This document shows, in pieces, positions 38,028 to 47,994 of a stretch of 64,000 nt of DNA. The notes under the pieces are model-generated. The model was not told where the DNA came from, searched no databases, and saw nothing but the letters and a program-made list of their open reading frames with translations. Position 1 is the stretch's first letter. The number at the start of each line of letters is the position of its first letter. Source of the stretch: Roseomonas sp. KE0001 (GTDB lineage Bacteria; Pseudomonadota; Alphaproteobacteria; Acetobacterales; Acetobacteraceae); contig NZ_RCVQ01000011.1 of NCBI RefSeq assembly GCF_016107285.1, forward strand, positions 1 through 64,000. The letters are read 5' to 3'. Both the position numbers and the translations under genes were made by a program.

Positions 38028-38300
38028 ATGTCCTCCGATACCCCGCAGCCTTCTCCCGAACTCCTGGCGGCCGAGATCCTGCGCCAGACGACGGCGCGCG
38101 GGCTGGAGAAATCCGTCTGTCCCAGCGAGGTCGCCCGCGCCCTGGCGCCGGGCGAGGCGTGGCGCGGCCTGATGGGGCCGGTGCGGCGCGCCGCCATCGC
38201 GCTGGCCGAGGCGGGGCGCATCGAGATCCTGCGCAAGGGCAAGCCGGTACCGCCCGAGGCGGTGCGCGGCGTCATCCGCCTGCGCGCGCTCCCCGGCTGA
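38028..38300 (+). CDS. DUF3253 domain-containing protein
   Basis: A 90-residue protein of the DUF3253 family, which looks like a winged-helix fold. Signature parts are ILRQTTARGLEKSVCPSEVARAL, shown as EKSVCPSEVARAL, then RGLMGPVRRAAIALAEAGRIEILRKGKPV (core VRRAAIALAEAGRIEI). The fold suggests nucleic-acid binding, but no function is known. It lies between the exporter and the ABC gene with gaps of 32 and about 40 bases. Confidence 0.85.
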   Translation: MSSDTPQPSPELLAAEILRQTTARGLEKSVCPSEVARALAPGEAWRGLMGPVRRAAIALAEAGRIEILRKGKPVPPEAVRGVIRLRALPG

Positions 38301-38339
38301 CGCCGCCCATCCCCTGCCGTGCGAAGAAGGCCCCCGCCG

Positions 38340-40067
38340 ATGGCCATCCCCCGCTTCCCCTTCCTGCGCGACGCCTGGGCCCTCGCCCGGCCCTACTGGA
38401 GCAGCGAGGAACGCTGGCGGGCGCGCCTGCTGCTGGCCGTCGTCGTCGCGTTGAACCTGGCGCTGGTCGGCATGGGCGTGCTGCTCACCTTCTGGAACCG
38501 CCAGTTCTACAACGTGCTGGAGGCCCGGGACGCCGAGGCCTTCGGCGCCCTGCTGCTCCTCGGCCACCGCGGCGCCGGCGGCTTCATGCCGGGATTCGCG
38601 GTGATCGCCCCGCTGTACATCCTGGTCGCGGTCTATGCGCTCTACCTGCAGATGGCCCTGCAGATCCGCTGGCGCCGCTGGATGACCGAGAAGCTGATCG
38701 AGGGCTGGCTGGAGCACCGCGCCTATTACCGCATCGCCCTGACCGATCGCGGCACCGACAATCCCGACCAGCGCATCGCCGAGGACACCCGCCTCTTTGT
38801 CGATGACACGCTGAGCCTCGGCCTCGGCCTGATGAACGCGGTGGTGACGCTGGTCTCCTTCGTCTTCGTGCTCTGGAGCCTGTCGGGGCCGATGGAGATC
38901 CTGGGTGTCAGCATCCCCGGCTACATGGTCTGGGTGGCGCTGCTCTATTCCGTCATCGGCACCTGGCTGGCCCATCTGGTGGGGCGACGGCTGATCCGGC
39001 TGAACTTCCTGCAGCAGCGGGTCGAGGCGGATCTGCGCTTCGCCCTGGTGCGCTTCCGCGAGAACATGGAGGGCATCGCCCTCCAGGGCGGCGAGGCGCG
39101 GGAGCGGCAGGGGCTGCTGGCGCATTTCCACGCGGTGCTGGAGAACTGGTGGGGCATCATGCGCGTCACCAAGCACCTCACCTTCTTCACCGCCGGCTTC
39201 ACGCAGGTCGCCATCGTCTTTCCCATCCTCGTCGCCGCCCCGGCCTTCTTCGCCGGGCGCCTCGACCTCGGCGGGCTGATCCAGACCTCCTCGGCCTTCC
39301 AGGAGGTGCAGGGCTCGCTCTCCTGGGCGATCAACAACTACGGCCGGCTGACCGGATGGCGCGCCACGGTGGAGCGGCTGACCGGCTTCAGCCGGGCCAT
39401 CGCCCTCGCCCACGCCGCCGCCGGGGAAGGGCCGCGCCGCGTGGCGACGCCGGGGCCGGAGCTGCGCGCCGAGCAGCTCGACATCCATCTCCCCGATGGC
39501 CGCACCCTGACGCGGCAGGCACGGCTCTCGGTGCGGCCGGGCGAGGCGGTGCTGATCACCGGCGCCTCGGGCAGCGGCAAGTCCACCGTGTTCCGCGCGC
39601 TGTCCGGCATCTGGCCCTTCGGTTCGGGCGAGATCGCCACCCCGCCCGGCGAGGCGCTGTTCCTGCCGCAGCGGCCCTACCTGCCGCTCGGCACGCTGCG
39701 CGCCGCCGTGACCTATCCGCGCGACCCGGCGGAAGTGCCGGAGGCGCGGCTGCGCGCGGTGCTGGAGCAGGTCGGGCTGGGGCGGCTGCTGCCCCGGCTG
39801 GACGAAGCCGAGACCTGGGACAAGCGGCTCTCGGGCGGCGAGCAGCAGCGCCTGGCGATCGCCCGCGCCCTGCTGCTGCGCCCGCGCTGGCTGTTCCTCG
39901 ACGAGGCCACGGCCAGCCTCGACCCCGAGGCGGAGGAGGCGCTCTACGCCCTGTTGCGGCGGGAACTGCCGGAGACGGGGATCCTGTCCATCGCGCATCG
40001 CCCCGCCGTCGCGCGGCATCACGACCGCGTGTTGCGCCTGGAGGAGGGCGTGCTGCGCCCGGTTTGA
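38340..40067 (+). CDS. SbmA/BacA/YddA-type ABC transporter (fused membrane and ATPase domains)
   Basis: A 575-residue half-transporter. The ABC_membrane_2 domain (about 20-340, with RPYWSSEERWRARLLLA and FWNRQFYNVLEARD typical of the SbmA/BacA and peroxisomal ABCD group) is fused to an ATPase. ATPase motifs are Walker A GASGSGKST, signature LSGGEQQRLA and Walker B WLFLDEATASLD. Relatives import peptides, cobalamin or very-long-chain fatty-acid derivatives, so the direction and substrate are open. The ATG at 38340 is preferred because AGAAGG precedes it; a GTG seven codons upstream is the alternative. Confidence 0.88.
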   Translation: MAIPRFPFLRDAWALARPYWSSEERWRARLLLAVVVALNLALVGMGVLLTFWNRQFYNVLEARDAEAFGALLLLGHRGAGGFMPGFAVIAPLYILVAVYALYLQMALQIRWRRWMTEKLIEGWLEHRAYYRIALTDRGTDNPDQRIAEDTRLFVDDTLSLGLGLMNAVVTLVSFVFVLWSLSGPMEILGVSIPGYMVWVALLYSVIGTWLAHLVGRRLIRLNFLQQRVEADLRFALVRFRENMEGIALQGGEARERQGLLAHFHAVLENWWGIMRVTKHLTFFTAGFTQVAIVFPILVAAPAFFAGRLDLGGLIQTSSAFQEVQGSLSWAINNYGRLTGWRATVERLTGFSRAIALAHAAAGEGPRRVATPGPELRAEQLDIHLPDGRTLTRQARLSVRPGEAVLITGASGSGKSTVFRALSGIWPFGSGEIATPPGEALFLPQRPYLPLGTLRAAVTYPRDPAEVPEARLRAVLEQVGLGRLLPRLDEAETWDKRLSGGEQQRLAIARALLLRPRWLFLDEATASLDPEAEEALYALLRRELPETGILSIAHRPAVARHHDRVLRLEEGVLRPV

Positions 40068-40150
40068 CGCCGGGCATCGCCGGAGGGGGCTTCGCGGCAC
40101 CGGAAAAGCCGTCCATAGCTGGGGCGCCTGCCGCGCGAAGGAGCCTCGCC

Positions 40151-40996
40151 TTGAGTGCCGTGCTGACGCCTGTCATCGATCATGTGGTCGTCTCCGTCGG
40201 GGACCGTCTGGACGAGGCGGCCGAGACCTATCGCCGCCTGGGCTTCACGCTCACCGAACGCGGGCACCACAGCCTCGGCTCCAGCAACCACCTGGCGGTC
40301 TTCGGCACGGACTATCTGGAACTGCTCGGCCACGAGCCGGCCCGGCTGCAGGGCGCCGCGCCGCCCTGGCAGATGCCCGATGGCCTCGGCGGTCTGGTCT
40401 TCAAGCCGCTGCCGACGGAGGACTTCGCCAGGCGGATCGCCGAGGCCGGCGTGCCGGTCGGCGAGTCCCGCGACTTCGCGCGCCCCGTCGCGCTGCCCGG
40501 CGGCGGCGCGCGGGAAGCGCGCTTCCGCGTCACCCACCTCGCGGCCGGGGCCAGCCTGGGCGGCCGCGTCTTCTTCTGCCACCACCACACGCCCGAGCTG
40601 GTCTGGCGGCAGGAATGGCAGCGCCACGACAACGCCGTGACCGGCGTGGCCGAGTTCGGCGTGACGAGCGGCGAGCCGGCACGGACGGCGGCGCCCTACC
40701 GCGCGCTGTTCGGCAAGGCCGTGGCCGAGATCCCCGGCGGCGTGGCGATCGCCGCGGCGGGGGCGCGGGTGTTGATCCTGACACCGGAGGCCGCGCGGGC
40801 CCGCTGGGGCCGGGCCCTGCCCCGGCTGCCATCGGACGGCCGGGAACGCATGGTGGCTCTCGGCCTGCGCAGCGCCCGCCTCGAGGACAGCCGCGACCTG
40901 CTGCGGCGGTCCGGCTTCCGGCCCCGTGAGAAGGAAGGCCGCCTGTTGCTGCCCGCCGCGGAGACCGGCGGCCTGGCGCTCAGCTTCAGCGGCTGA
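40151..40996 (+). CDS. VOC superfamily (glyoxalase-like) protein
   Basis: A 281-residue protein with two vicinal-oxygen-chelate modules. It begins LTPVIDHVVVSVGDRLDEAAETYRRLGF (core DHVVVSVGDRLDEA) and continues with LGSSNHLAVFGTDYLELLG and VFFCHHHTPELVW, matching the glyoxalase-like domain family PF13468. The start is TTG at 40151, because GGAG sits seven bases ahead and no ATG lies at a sensible place; a GTG three codons later is possible. The substrate is unknown. Its 3' end overlaps the convergent GntR gene by 11 bases. Confidence 0.8.
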   Translation: MSAVLTPVIDHVVVSVGDRLDEAAETYRRLGFTLTERGHHSLGSSNHLAVFGTDYLELLGHEPARLQGAAPPWQMPDGLGGLVFKPLPTEDFARRIAEAGVPVGESRDFARPVALPGGGAREARFRVTHLAAGASLGGRVFFCHHHTPELVWRQEWQRHDNAVTGVAEFGVTSGEPARTAAPYRALFGKAVAEIPGGVAIAAAGARVLILTPEAARARWGRALPRLPSDGRERMVALGLRSARLEDSRDLLRRSGFRPREKEGRLLLPAAETGGLALSFSG

Positions 40997-41717
40997 GGGG
41001 CGCCTCGCTGGCCTCGGTGAAATAGCCGGTATGCCGGGCCTGGATCTCCGCGATCCGGCCCAGCGTGTCCGAGAGGTGGCGGCGCAGGCCGGCCACCGCC
41101 GCCTCCACCCGCCCCGCCAGGATCGCGTCGGCCAGCGCCTCGTGCTCCGCGAGGATCGCGGCGGCCTTCCCCGGAGCCGGCAGATGGAGGCGGCGCAGCC
41201 GGCGCAGGTGGCCGCTCCGGGCCTGCGCCAGATCCCAGAGCCCCGCGACGCCGGCGGCGGCATGCAGCTCGGCATGGAAGGCGTCGTCGGCGGCCGCGAA
41301 GGCATCGTGATCGCCCCCCTCGAGCAGCCTCCGCTGCTCCCGCAGATGCTCCTGCAGGCCGGCCCGCAGTCCGGCCGGGGGGGCCTCCGCCAGGTGCCGG
41401 ACTGTCTCCAGCTCGATCGCGCGGCGCAGGAAGAGGGCCTCGCGGGCGCTGGCGAGATCGATCCGCGCCACCCGCGTCGAGGCGCTGGGCACCACCTCCA
41501 CCAGCCCCTCGGCCTGCAGCCGCATCAGCGCCTCGCGCACCGGGGTCTGGCTGAGGCCGAGCTGCGCGGCGAGGGCGGCGCGCGACAGCACCGCGCCGGG
41601 CGCCAGGGTGAGGACCAGGATCGCCTCGCGGAGTGCGCGGTAGGCGAACTCTCCCGCTGAGGGCGGGCGGCCGAAGGGTCGCAGGGCGGCGATCGGCAGA
41701 GGCGCGTTCTGGTCCAT
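40986..41717 (-). CDS. GntR family transcriptional regulator, FCD (FadR) subfamily
   Basis: A 243-residue regulator. The N-terminal winged helix-turn-helix (about 20-90) contains FAYRALREAILVLTLAPGAVLSRAALAAQLGLSQTPVREAL (key part LSQTPVREALMRL). A helical FCD ligand domain (about 95-230) carries the usual metal-site pattern FHAELHAAAGVAGLWDL and LAEHEALADAI. FCD regulators respond to organic acids such as gluconate, lactate or pyruvate. It diverges from the hydroxyacid dehydrogenase/dehydratase operon and is its obvious controller, most likely a repressor acting at the palindrome in the shared intergenic region. Confidence 0.92.
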   Translation of the reverse strand: MDQNAPLPIAALRPFGRPPSAGEFAYRALREAILVLTLAPGAVLSRAALAAQLGLSQTPVREALMRLQAEGLVEVVPSASTRVARIDLASAREALFLRRAIELETVRHLAEAPPAGLRAGLQEHLREQRRLLEGGDHDAFAAADDAFHAELHAAAGVAGLWDLAQARSGHLRRLRRLHLPAPGKAAAILAEHEALADAILAGRVEAAVAGLRRHLSDTLGRIAEIQARHTGYFTEASEAPLSR

Positions 41718-41759
41718 GGCCCTTTATATCGTTCTTTACCGAAATCCGAAATATCGGCT

Positions 41760-41774
41760 GCTTGCCTGACAAGC
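41760..41774. promoter_or_regulatory. Candidate GntR operator
   Basis: GCTTG-CCTGA-CAAGC is a palindrome with perfect 5-bp arms and a 5-base centre. It has the TTG-N-CAA style of FCD-type GntR sites and lies 43 bases from the regulator start, overlapping the presumed -35 of the operon promoter. A bound protein there would block transcription. Function is inferred from position and symmetry. Confidence 0.55.
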
Positions 41775-41790
41775 TGATGTCCGGTATCAG
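41762..41790 (+). promoter_or_regulatory. Candidate promoter of the sugar-acid operon
   Basis: TTGCCT (41762-41767) and TATCAG (41785-41790) are separated by exactly 17 bases, each matching four of six consensus positions. Transcription would begin near 41797, about 95 bases ahead of the hydroxyacid dehydrogenase ATG. The overlap of the -35 with the palindrome fits repression by the divergent regulator. Confidence 0.45.
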
Positions 41791-41892
41791 GAACGGCAAG
41801 GCCCTGCTGCCAAGGGCCGATCATTGGGGGATGGACGTCAGGACGGTCTCGCGGGCCCACTGGCACCCCTGCCCTGCGCCGAGGAGTCCGCC

Positions 41893-42852
41893 ATGCCCCT
41901 GCCCCGCATCGTCGTCGCCCGCCGTATCACCGAAGCCGCCGCCGCCCGTGCCCGCCGGGACTTCGACGCCCTGATGGCCGAGCACGACATGGACGCCGCG
42001 GAAACCATCGCTGCGGCGGCGGCGCACCGCGCCGAGGCCATCCTCATCGGCGGCACCTCGAAGCTGGACGCCGCCGCCATCGCGCAACTGCCCGATCATG
42101 TCCGGCTGATCGCCAACAGCAGCGTCGGCTACGACCACATGGACGCCGCGGCGGCCAAGGCGCGTGGCATCCTGGTCACCAACACGCCGGACGTGCTGAC
42201 CGACTGCACCGCCGATCTCGCCTTCATGCTGCTGCTCGGCGCCTGCCGCCGGGCGCATGAATACGACGCCCTCATGCGGGCCGGCTGGCGAAAAAAGCTG
42301 GGTCTGCCCGACATGCTGGGAGTGAAGCCCTCGGGCAAGGCGCTGGGCATCGTCGGCATGGGGCGCATCGGCCGCGCCATGGCCCAGCGCGCGCGCGGCT
42401 TCGGCATGACGGTGCTCTACCACAACCGCAACCGCCTCCCCCCGGAACTGGAGCAGGGCGCGCGGTACTTCGCCGACCTGCGGGAGATGCTGCCGCATTG
42501 CCAGATCCTGTCGCTGCACCTGCCGGGCGGCGCCCCCAGTGGAACGATCATGACGCGCGAGACCTTTGCCCTGCTTCCCCGCGGCGCCGTCTTCGTCAAC
42601 ACCGCGCGCGGCTCGCTGGTCGATGAGGAGGCGCTGCTGGAGGCCCTGACGAGCGGCCAGCTCTTCGCCGCCGGGCTCGACGTGTTCCGCAGCGAACCCG
42701 ACTACGACACGCGCTTCGCCGAGTTGCCCAATGTCCTGCTGGCGCCCCATGTGGCCAGCGCCACGATCGAGACACGCGACGCCATGGGCTTCCGCGCCCT
42801 CGACAACATCGCCGCCGTCACCGCAGGCCGCGCCCCGATCGACCCTGTCTGA
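41893..42852 (+). CDS. D-isomer-specific 2-hydroxyacid dehydrogenase (glyoxylate/hydroxypyruvate reductase type)
   Basis: NAD(P)H-dependent reductase of 2-oxo acids, 319 residues. It has the split catalytic domain, a Rossmann domain with GIVGMGRIGRAMAQRARGFG, the catalytic arginine in NTARGSLVDEEAL and the late glutamate/histidine part NVLLAPHVASAT. It resembles GhrB-type enzymes acting on glyoxylate, hydroxypyruvate or 2-ketogluconate. GAGGAG lies six bases ahead of the chosen ATG. First gene of the GntR-linked operon, 16 bases before the dehydratase; it could reduce the aldol-cleavage product or a keto-acid intermediate. Confidence 0.9.
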   Translation: MPLPRIVVARRITEAAAARARRDFDALMAEHDMDAAETIAAAAAHRAEAILIGGTSKLDAAAIAQLPDHVRLIANSSVGYDHMDAAAAKARGILVTNTPDVLTDCTADLAFMLLLGACRRAHEYDALMRAGWRKKLGLPDMLGVKPSGKALGIVGMGRIGRAMAQRARGFGMTVLYHNRNRLPPELEQGARYFADLREMLPHCQILSLHLPGGAPSGTIMTRETFALLPRGAVFVNTARGSLVDEEALLEALTSGQLFAAGLDVFRSEPDYDTRFAELPNVLLAPHVASATIETRDAMGFRALDNIAAVTAGRAPIDPV

Positions 42853-42868
42853 AGCCGGGATCCAACCC

Positions 42869-44620
<1,752 letters not shown>

Positions 44621-44654
44621 CCGCCACGCCCCCTTTCGCCCGGAGCAACCAACG

Positions 44655-45374
44655 ATGAGCAAACTCAAGCCCGAGACCCGCGACAAGCTGAAGCAGGTCA
44701 GCACCGCGACCCTGGCCACGGCGCTGTTCAAGCGCGGGCTGCGCAACCAGATGATCCAGGGGGTGCAGCCGCTGCGCCCGATGGCGGAGAGCATGGTGGG
44801 CGAGGCCTTCACCCTCCGCTACATGCCGGCGCGCGAGGATCTCAACAGGATCGACGTCTTCCGCGACCGCGCCCACCCGCAGCGCAAGGCGGTGGAGGAG
44901 TGCCCGCCCGGCGCCGTGATGGTGATGGACAGTCGCAAGGACCCGCGCGCCGCCTCGGCCGGCGGCATCCTGGTGACGCGGCTGATGAAGCGCGGCGTCG
45001 CCGGCGTCGTCACCGATGGCGGCTTCCGCGACAGCGCCGAGATCGCCTCGCTCGAGATGCCGGTCTTCCACACCCGCCCCTCGGCGCCGACCAATCTGAC
45101 GCTGCACCAGGCGATCGACATCAACGTGCCGATCGGCTGCGGCGACGCGCCGGTCTTTCCGGGCGATGTCATCGTCGGCGACAATGACGGCGTCATCGTC
45201 ATCCCCGCCGAGCTGGCCGACGAGCTTGCCCAGGAAGCGACGGAGATGACGGCCTTCGAGGACTTCGTCACCGAGCAGGTGCGTGGCGGCCGCTCCATCC
45301 TCGGCCTCTATCCGCCGACCGACGAGCAGTCGCTCACCGATTTCGCCGCCTGGAGGAAGGAGAAGGGGCGCTAG
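44655..45374 (+). CDS. RraA/HMG-aldolase family protein
   Basis: A 239-residue protein of the RraA-like fold, which includes 4-hydroxy-4-methyl-2-oxoglutarate aldolase, oxaloacetate decarboxylases and sugar-acid lyases as well as the RNase E inhibitor RraA. Active-site marks are GVVTDGGFRDSAEI (the Arg-Asp pair binding substrate and metal) and the final GDNDGVIVIPAELADEL. The context after a sugar-acid dehydratase points to cleavage of a 2-keto acid rather than RNase control. It follows the dehydratase by 34 bases with GGAG upstream. Confidence 0.85.
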   Translation: MSKLKPETRDKLKQVSTATLATALFKRGLRNQMIQGVQPLRPMAESMVGEAFTLRYMPAREDLNRIDVFRDRAHPQRKAVEECPPGAVMVMDSRKDPRAASAGGILVTRLMKRGVAGVVTDGGFRDSAEIASLEMPVFHTRPSAPTNLTLHQAIDINVPIGCGDAPVFPGDVIVGDNDGVIVIPAELADELAQEATEMTAFEDFVTEQVRGGRSILGLYPPTDEQSLTDFAAWRKEKGR

Positions 45375-45414
45375 CCGCCACCTCCCCTTTCCACGTCCAA
45401 GGAGATCAAGAAGA

Positions 45415-46395
45415 ATGCACCGTCGCACCCTGCTGCGGGCCGGCTCGCTCGCGCTGCCGGCCCTGATCCTGGGCCGCCAGGCTCGCGCCCAGGCCTGGCC
45501 GAACCGGCCCACCACCATGATCGTGCCTTTCGCCCCCGGCGGCTCCTCCGACATCATCGGCCGGGCCGTGGCGCAGCGCATGACCGAGGCGCTGGGCCAG
45601 CCGGTCGTGGTGGAGAACCGCCCGGGCGCGGCCGGAGAGGTCGGTGCGCGGCAGCTTGCCCGCGCCACGCCGGATGGCCACACGCTGCTGGCGGCGCCGA
45701 TCAGCACCTTCGCCATCAACAAGGCGCTGCGGCCCAAGCTCGGCTACGATCCGGAGACGGATTTCACCAACCTGACGCTCTCCGTGACCACGCCGAACGT
45801 TCTGGTGGTCAATCCGAAGCAGGTTCAGGCCAACGACCTGAAGGCCCTGATCGCCTGGCTGAAGCGCGCGGGGGCGCAGGATTCCTACTCGACCAGCGGC
45901 GTCGGCTCGTCCGATCATCTCACCATGGAGCTGTTCAAGCAGCTCACCGGCACCCATGTCGCGCATATCCCCTACGCCGGCGGCTCGCCTGCGACGACCG
46001 ACCTGATCGCCGGCAATGTCCAGCTGTCCTTCCAGAACCTGGGCTTCATCACGCCCTTCATCCAGGACAGGCAGGTCAAGCCGATCCTGGTGACCTCCGA
46101 GAAGCGGCACCCGCTGCTGCCGGACGTCCCGACCGCCGCGGAGGCCGGGCTCGAGGACTTCGTCGTCTATTCCTGGCAGGCCATGGCCGGGCCGCCGAAG
46201 ATGGAACCGGCGCTGATCCAGCGCGTGCATGCCGCCATCGTCGCCGGGCTGAAGCACCCCGAGACCGTGAAGCAGATGGACCGTATCGGCTTCAGCGTCG
46301 TGGGCAACAGTCCGGAGGAGTTCCAGGCGTTCCAGCGCAAGGAGATCGCGCGCTGGACCGATGTGGTGAGGCGCGGCAACATCGAGGCCGCCTGA
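45415..46395 (+). CDS. Bug/TctC family substrate-binding protein of the sugar-acid operon
   Basis: A 326-residue periplasmic receptor. The leader MHRRTLLRAGSLALPALILG ends near ARA-QAWP and could be Tat-type. Family features are PTTMIVPFAPGGSSDIIGRA, ALGQPVVVENRPGAAGEVG and the ligand region STSGVGSSDHLTMELFK. Placement as the last gene of the operon suggests it captures the sugar acid or hydroxy acid the enzymes degrade. No TctA/TctB membrane genes follow; a hairpin does. GGAG precedes the ATG at about 11 bases. Confidence 0.92.
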   Translation: MHRRTLLRAGSLALPALILGRQARAQAWPNRPTTMIVPFAPGGSSDIIGRAVAQRMTEALGQPVVVENRPGAAGEVGARQLARATPDGHTLLAAPISTFAINKALRPKLGYDPETDFTNLTLSVTTPNVLVVNPKQVQANDLKALIAWLKRAGAQDSYSTSGVGSSDHLTMELFKQLTGTHVAHIPYAGGSPATTDLIAGNVQLSFQNLGFITPFIQDRQVKPILVTSEKRHPLLPDVPTAAEAGLEDFVVYSWQAMAGPPKMEPALIQRVHAAIVAGLKHPETVKQMDRIGFSVVGNSPEEFQAFQRKEIARWTDVVRRGNIEAA

Positions 46396-46408
46396 CCCTC
46401 CGGAGGTT

Positions 46409-46438
46409 GAGGGTGGGCCGAGCGCCCCGCCCACCCTC
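46409..46438. terminator. Perfect 10-bp hairpin at the end of the sugar-acid operon
   Basis: GAGGGTGGGC and GCCCACCCTC are exact inverted repeats separated by ten bases, in the 46-base gap between the Bug gene and the convergent amidase gene. There is no U-tract, but the stem is strong and the location suits a two-way terminator. Confidence 0.55.
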
Positions 46439-46441
46439 CCC

Positions 46442-47932
46442 TCAGTCGAAGCTCAGGAAGCCCGGCATCTCGCGGATCGGCCGGGCCGCCTTCAGCTTTG
46501 CCAGATCGGGCACCGGCCGCGCGAGGGTGGCGTCGCCGCTCACCGCCGCCTCGATGGCCGCCGCCACGGCGATGACCTGCGCATCCGCCCCGCGCGCGCC
46601 GACGATCTGCAGCCCGAAGGGCATGCCGGCGCGGTCGACGCCCAGCGGCAGGCTGATCGCCGGATGCGCCGGAAGGGTCACGGCATAGGCCAGGGCCAGC
46701 CAGTGGAAGTAGCTCTTGGTCGGCTGGCCGTCGATCTCGGCCGGATAGAGCTCGCTCCACGGGCGCGGCGAGAGGGTGATGGCCGGCGAGAGGATGACAT
46801 CCACGCCGGTCTCGAAGAAGGCCTGCCAGGCGCGGTAGATCTGGGTCTGCAACACCGAGGCGCGCGCCACGTCGCTGGCGCTGTAGCCCCAGCCTTCCTC
46901 GACATTGGCGCGCACGTTCGGGCCCACATCCTGCGGGCGCGCGCGCACCTTCTCCTCATGTCCGGCCAGGAAGCTCAGGGCCCGCAGGATGGCGAAGGCC
47001 TCGTCGTAACCGCCGCATTGCGGGTGCTTCTCCTCGACCCCCGCGAAGAGCGGGCCGAGCGCCTTCACGCGCTCGGCGAAGACCTCGCGGATATGCCGCT
47101 CCGTCGGCGCGAAGCCGAAATCCGGCGTGGCTGCGACGCGGATCGTCGAGAGGTCGATCGCCTCATGTAGCGCCATGCCGCGCCGCACGTCGATGTCGGG
47201 CAGCGTGTAGGCCAGCGGGTCGACGCCGTGGTCGGCCGCCATGGCGGAAAGCATCAGCGCCAGATCGCCGGTGTCGCGCGCCATCGGGCCGAGCACCGAG
47301 AGGGCCGACCAGCCCAGGGCCCGCCGCTCGGCCGGCACCACGCCGGGGCTCGGCCGGAAGCCGACGATGCCGTTGAAGGCCGCCGGATTGCGCAGGGAGC
47401 CGCCGGTGTCCGAGCCACTGGCCAGCGGCACCATGCCGCAGGCCAGCGCCACGCCCGATCCGCCCGAGGAGCCGGCCGCCGAGCGGGCCGGGTCGAAGGG
47501 ATTGCCCGTCGCGCCATAGACGGCGTTGCGGGTATTGGCCCCGGCGCCGAACTCCGGCGTGTTGGTCTTGCCGAGGACGATGCCGCCGGCCTGGCGCAGA
47601 TCCGCCACCATCGTGGAATCGCGCTTCGGCACGTTGTCGCGAAAGATCGGGCTGCCGAAGGTGGTGGCCAGCCCCTCGGTATCGTCGAGATCCTTGATGC
47701 CGAGCGGCAGGCCGTGCAGCAGACCGAGCGCCTCGCCCCGCATGACCGCGGCCTCCGCCGCCTTGGCCTCGCGCCGCGCGCGGTCCTCATCCATCGCCAC
47801 CATGGCGTTCACGGCATGGTTCACCGCGCCGATGCGGGCGATGCAGGATTCCAGCAGTTCGACGGGGGAGAGCTTCTTCTCGCCGATCAGGCGGCGGGCG
47901 GTGACGGCGGAGAGGTCGCAGGCTTCGGTCAC
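46442..47932 (-). CDS. Amidase (amidase signature family)
   Basis: Ser-cisSer-Lys hydrolase of 496 residues cleaving a carboxamide to the acid and ammonia. The catalytic set is K80 (LPLGIKDLDD), S155 (SAAGSSGGSG) and nucleophile S179 (GSDTGGSLRNPAAF). The start is GTG at 47932 with AAGGA eight bases upstream; no ATG fits. Substrates in this family range from aliphatic amides to aryl amides and tRNA-bound glutamate; the single-gene context excludes GatA, since no GatB or GatC lies nearby. The gamma-glutamyltransferase gene lies 62 bases upstream on the same strand and may share its transcript. Confidence 0.92.
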   Translation of the reverse strand: MTEACDLSAVTARRLIGEKKLSPVELLESCIARIGAVNHAVNAMVAMDEDRARREAKAAEAAVMRGEALGLLHGLPLGIKDLDDTEGLATTFGSPIFRDNVPKRDSTMVADLRQAGGIVLGKTNTPEFGAGANTRNAVYGATGNPFDPARSAAGSSGGSGVALACGMVPLASGSDTGGSLRNPAAFNGIVGFRPSPGVVPAERRALGWSALSVLGPMARDTGDLALMLSAMAADHGVDPLAYTLPDIDVRRGMALHEAIDLSTIRVAATPDFGFAPTERHIREVFAERVKALGPLFAGVEEKHPQCGGYDEAFAILRALSFLAGHEEKVRARPQDVGPNVRANVEEGWGYSASDVARASVLQTQIYRAWQAFFETGVDVILSPAITLSPRPWSELYPAEIDGQPTKSYFHWLALAYAVTLPAHPAISLPLGVDRAGMPFGLQIVGARGADAQVIAVAAAIEAAVSGDATLARPVPDLAKLKAARPIREMPGFLSFD

Positions 47933-47994
47933 GCGGAACGTCCTTCGGGCAAAGCGGGTGGGGAAGCGGGGCGCGCCGGGCGCCCCGCCGGAGT

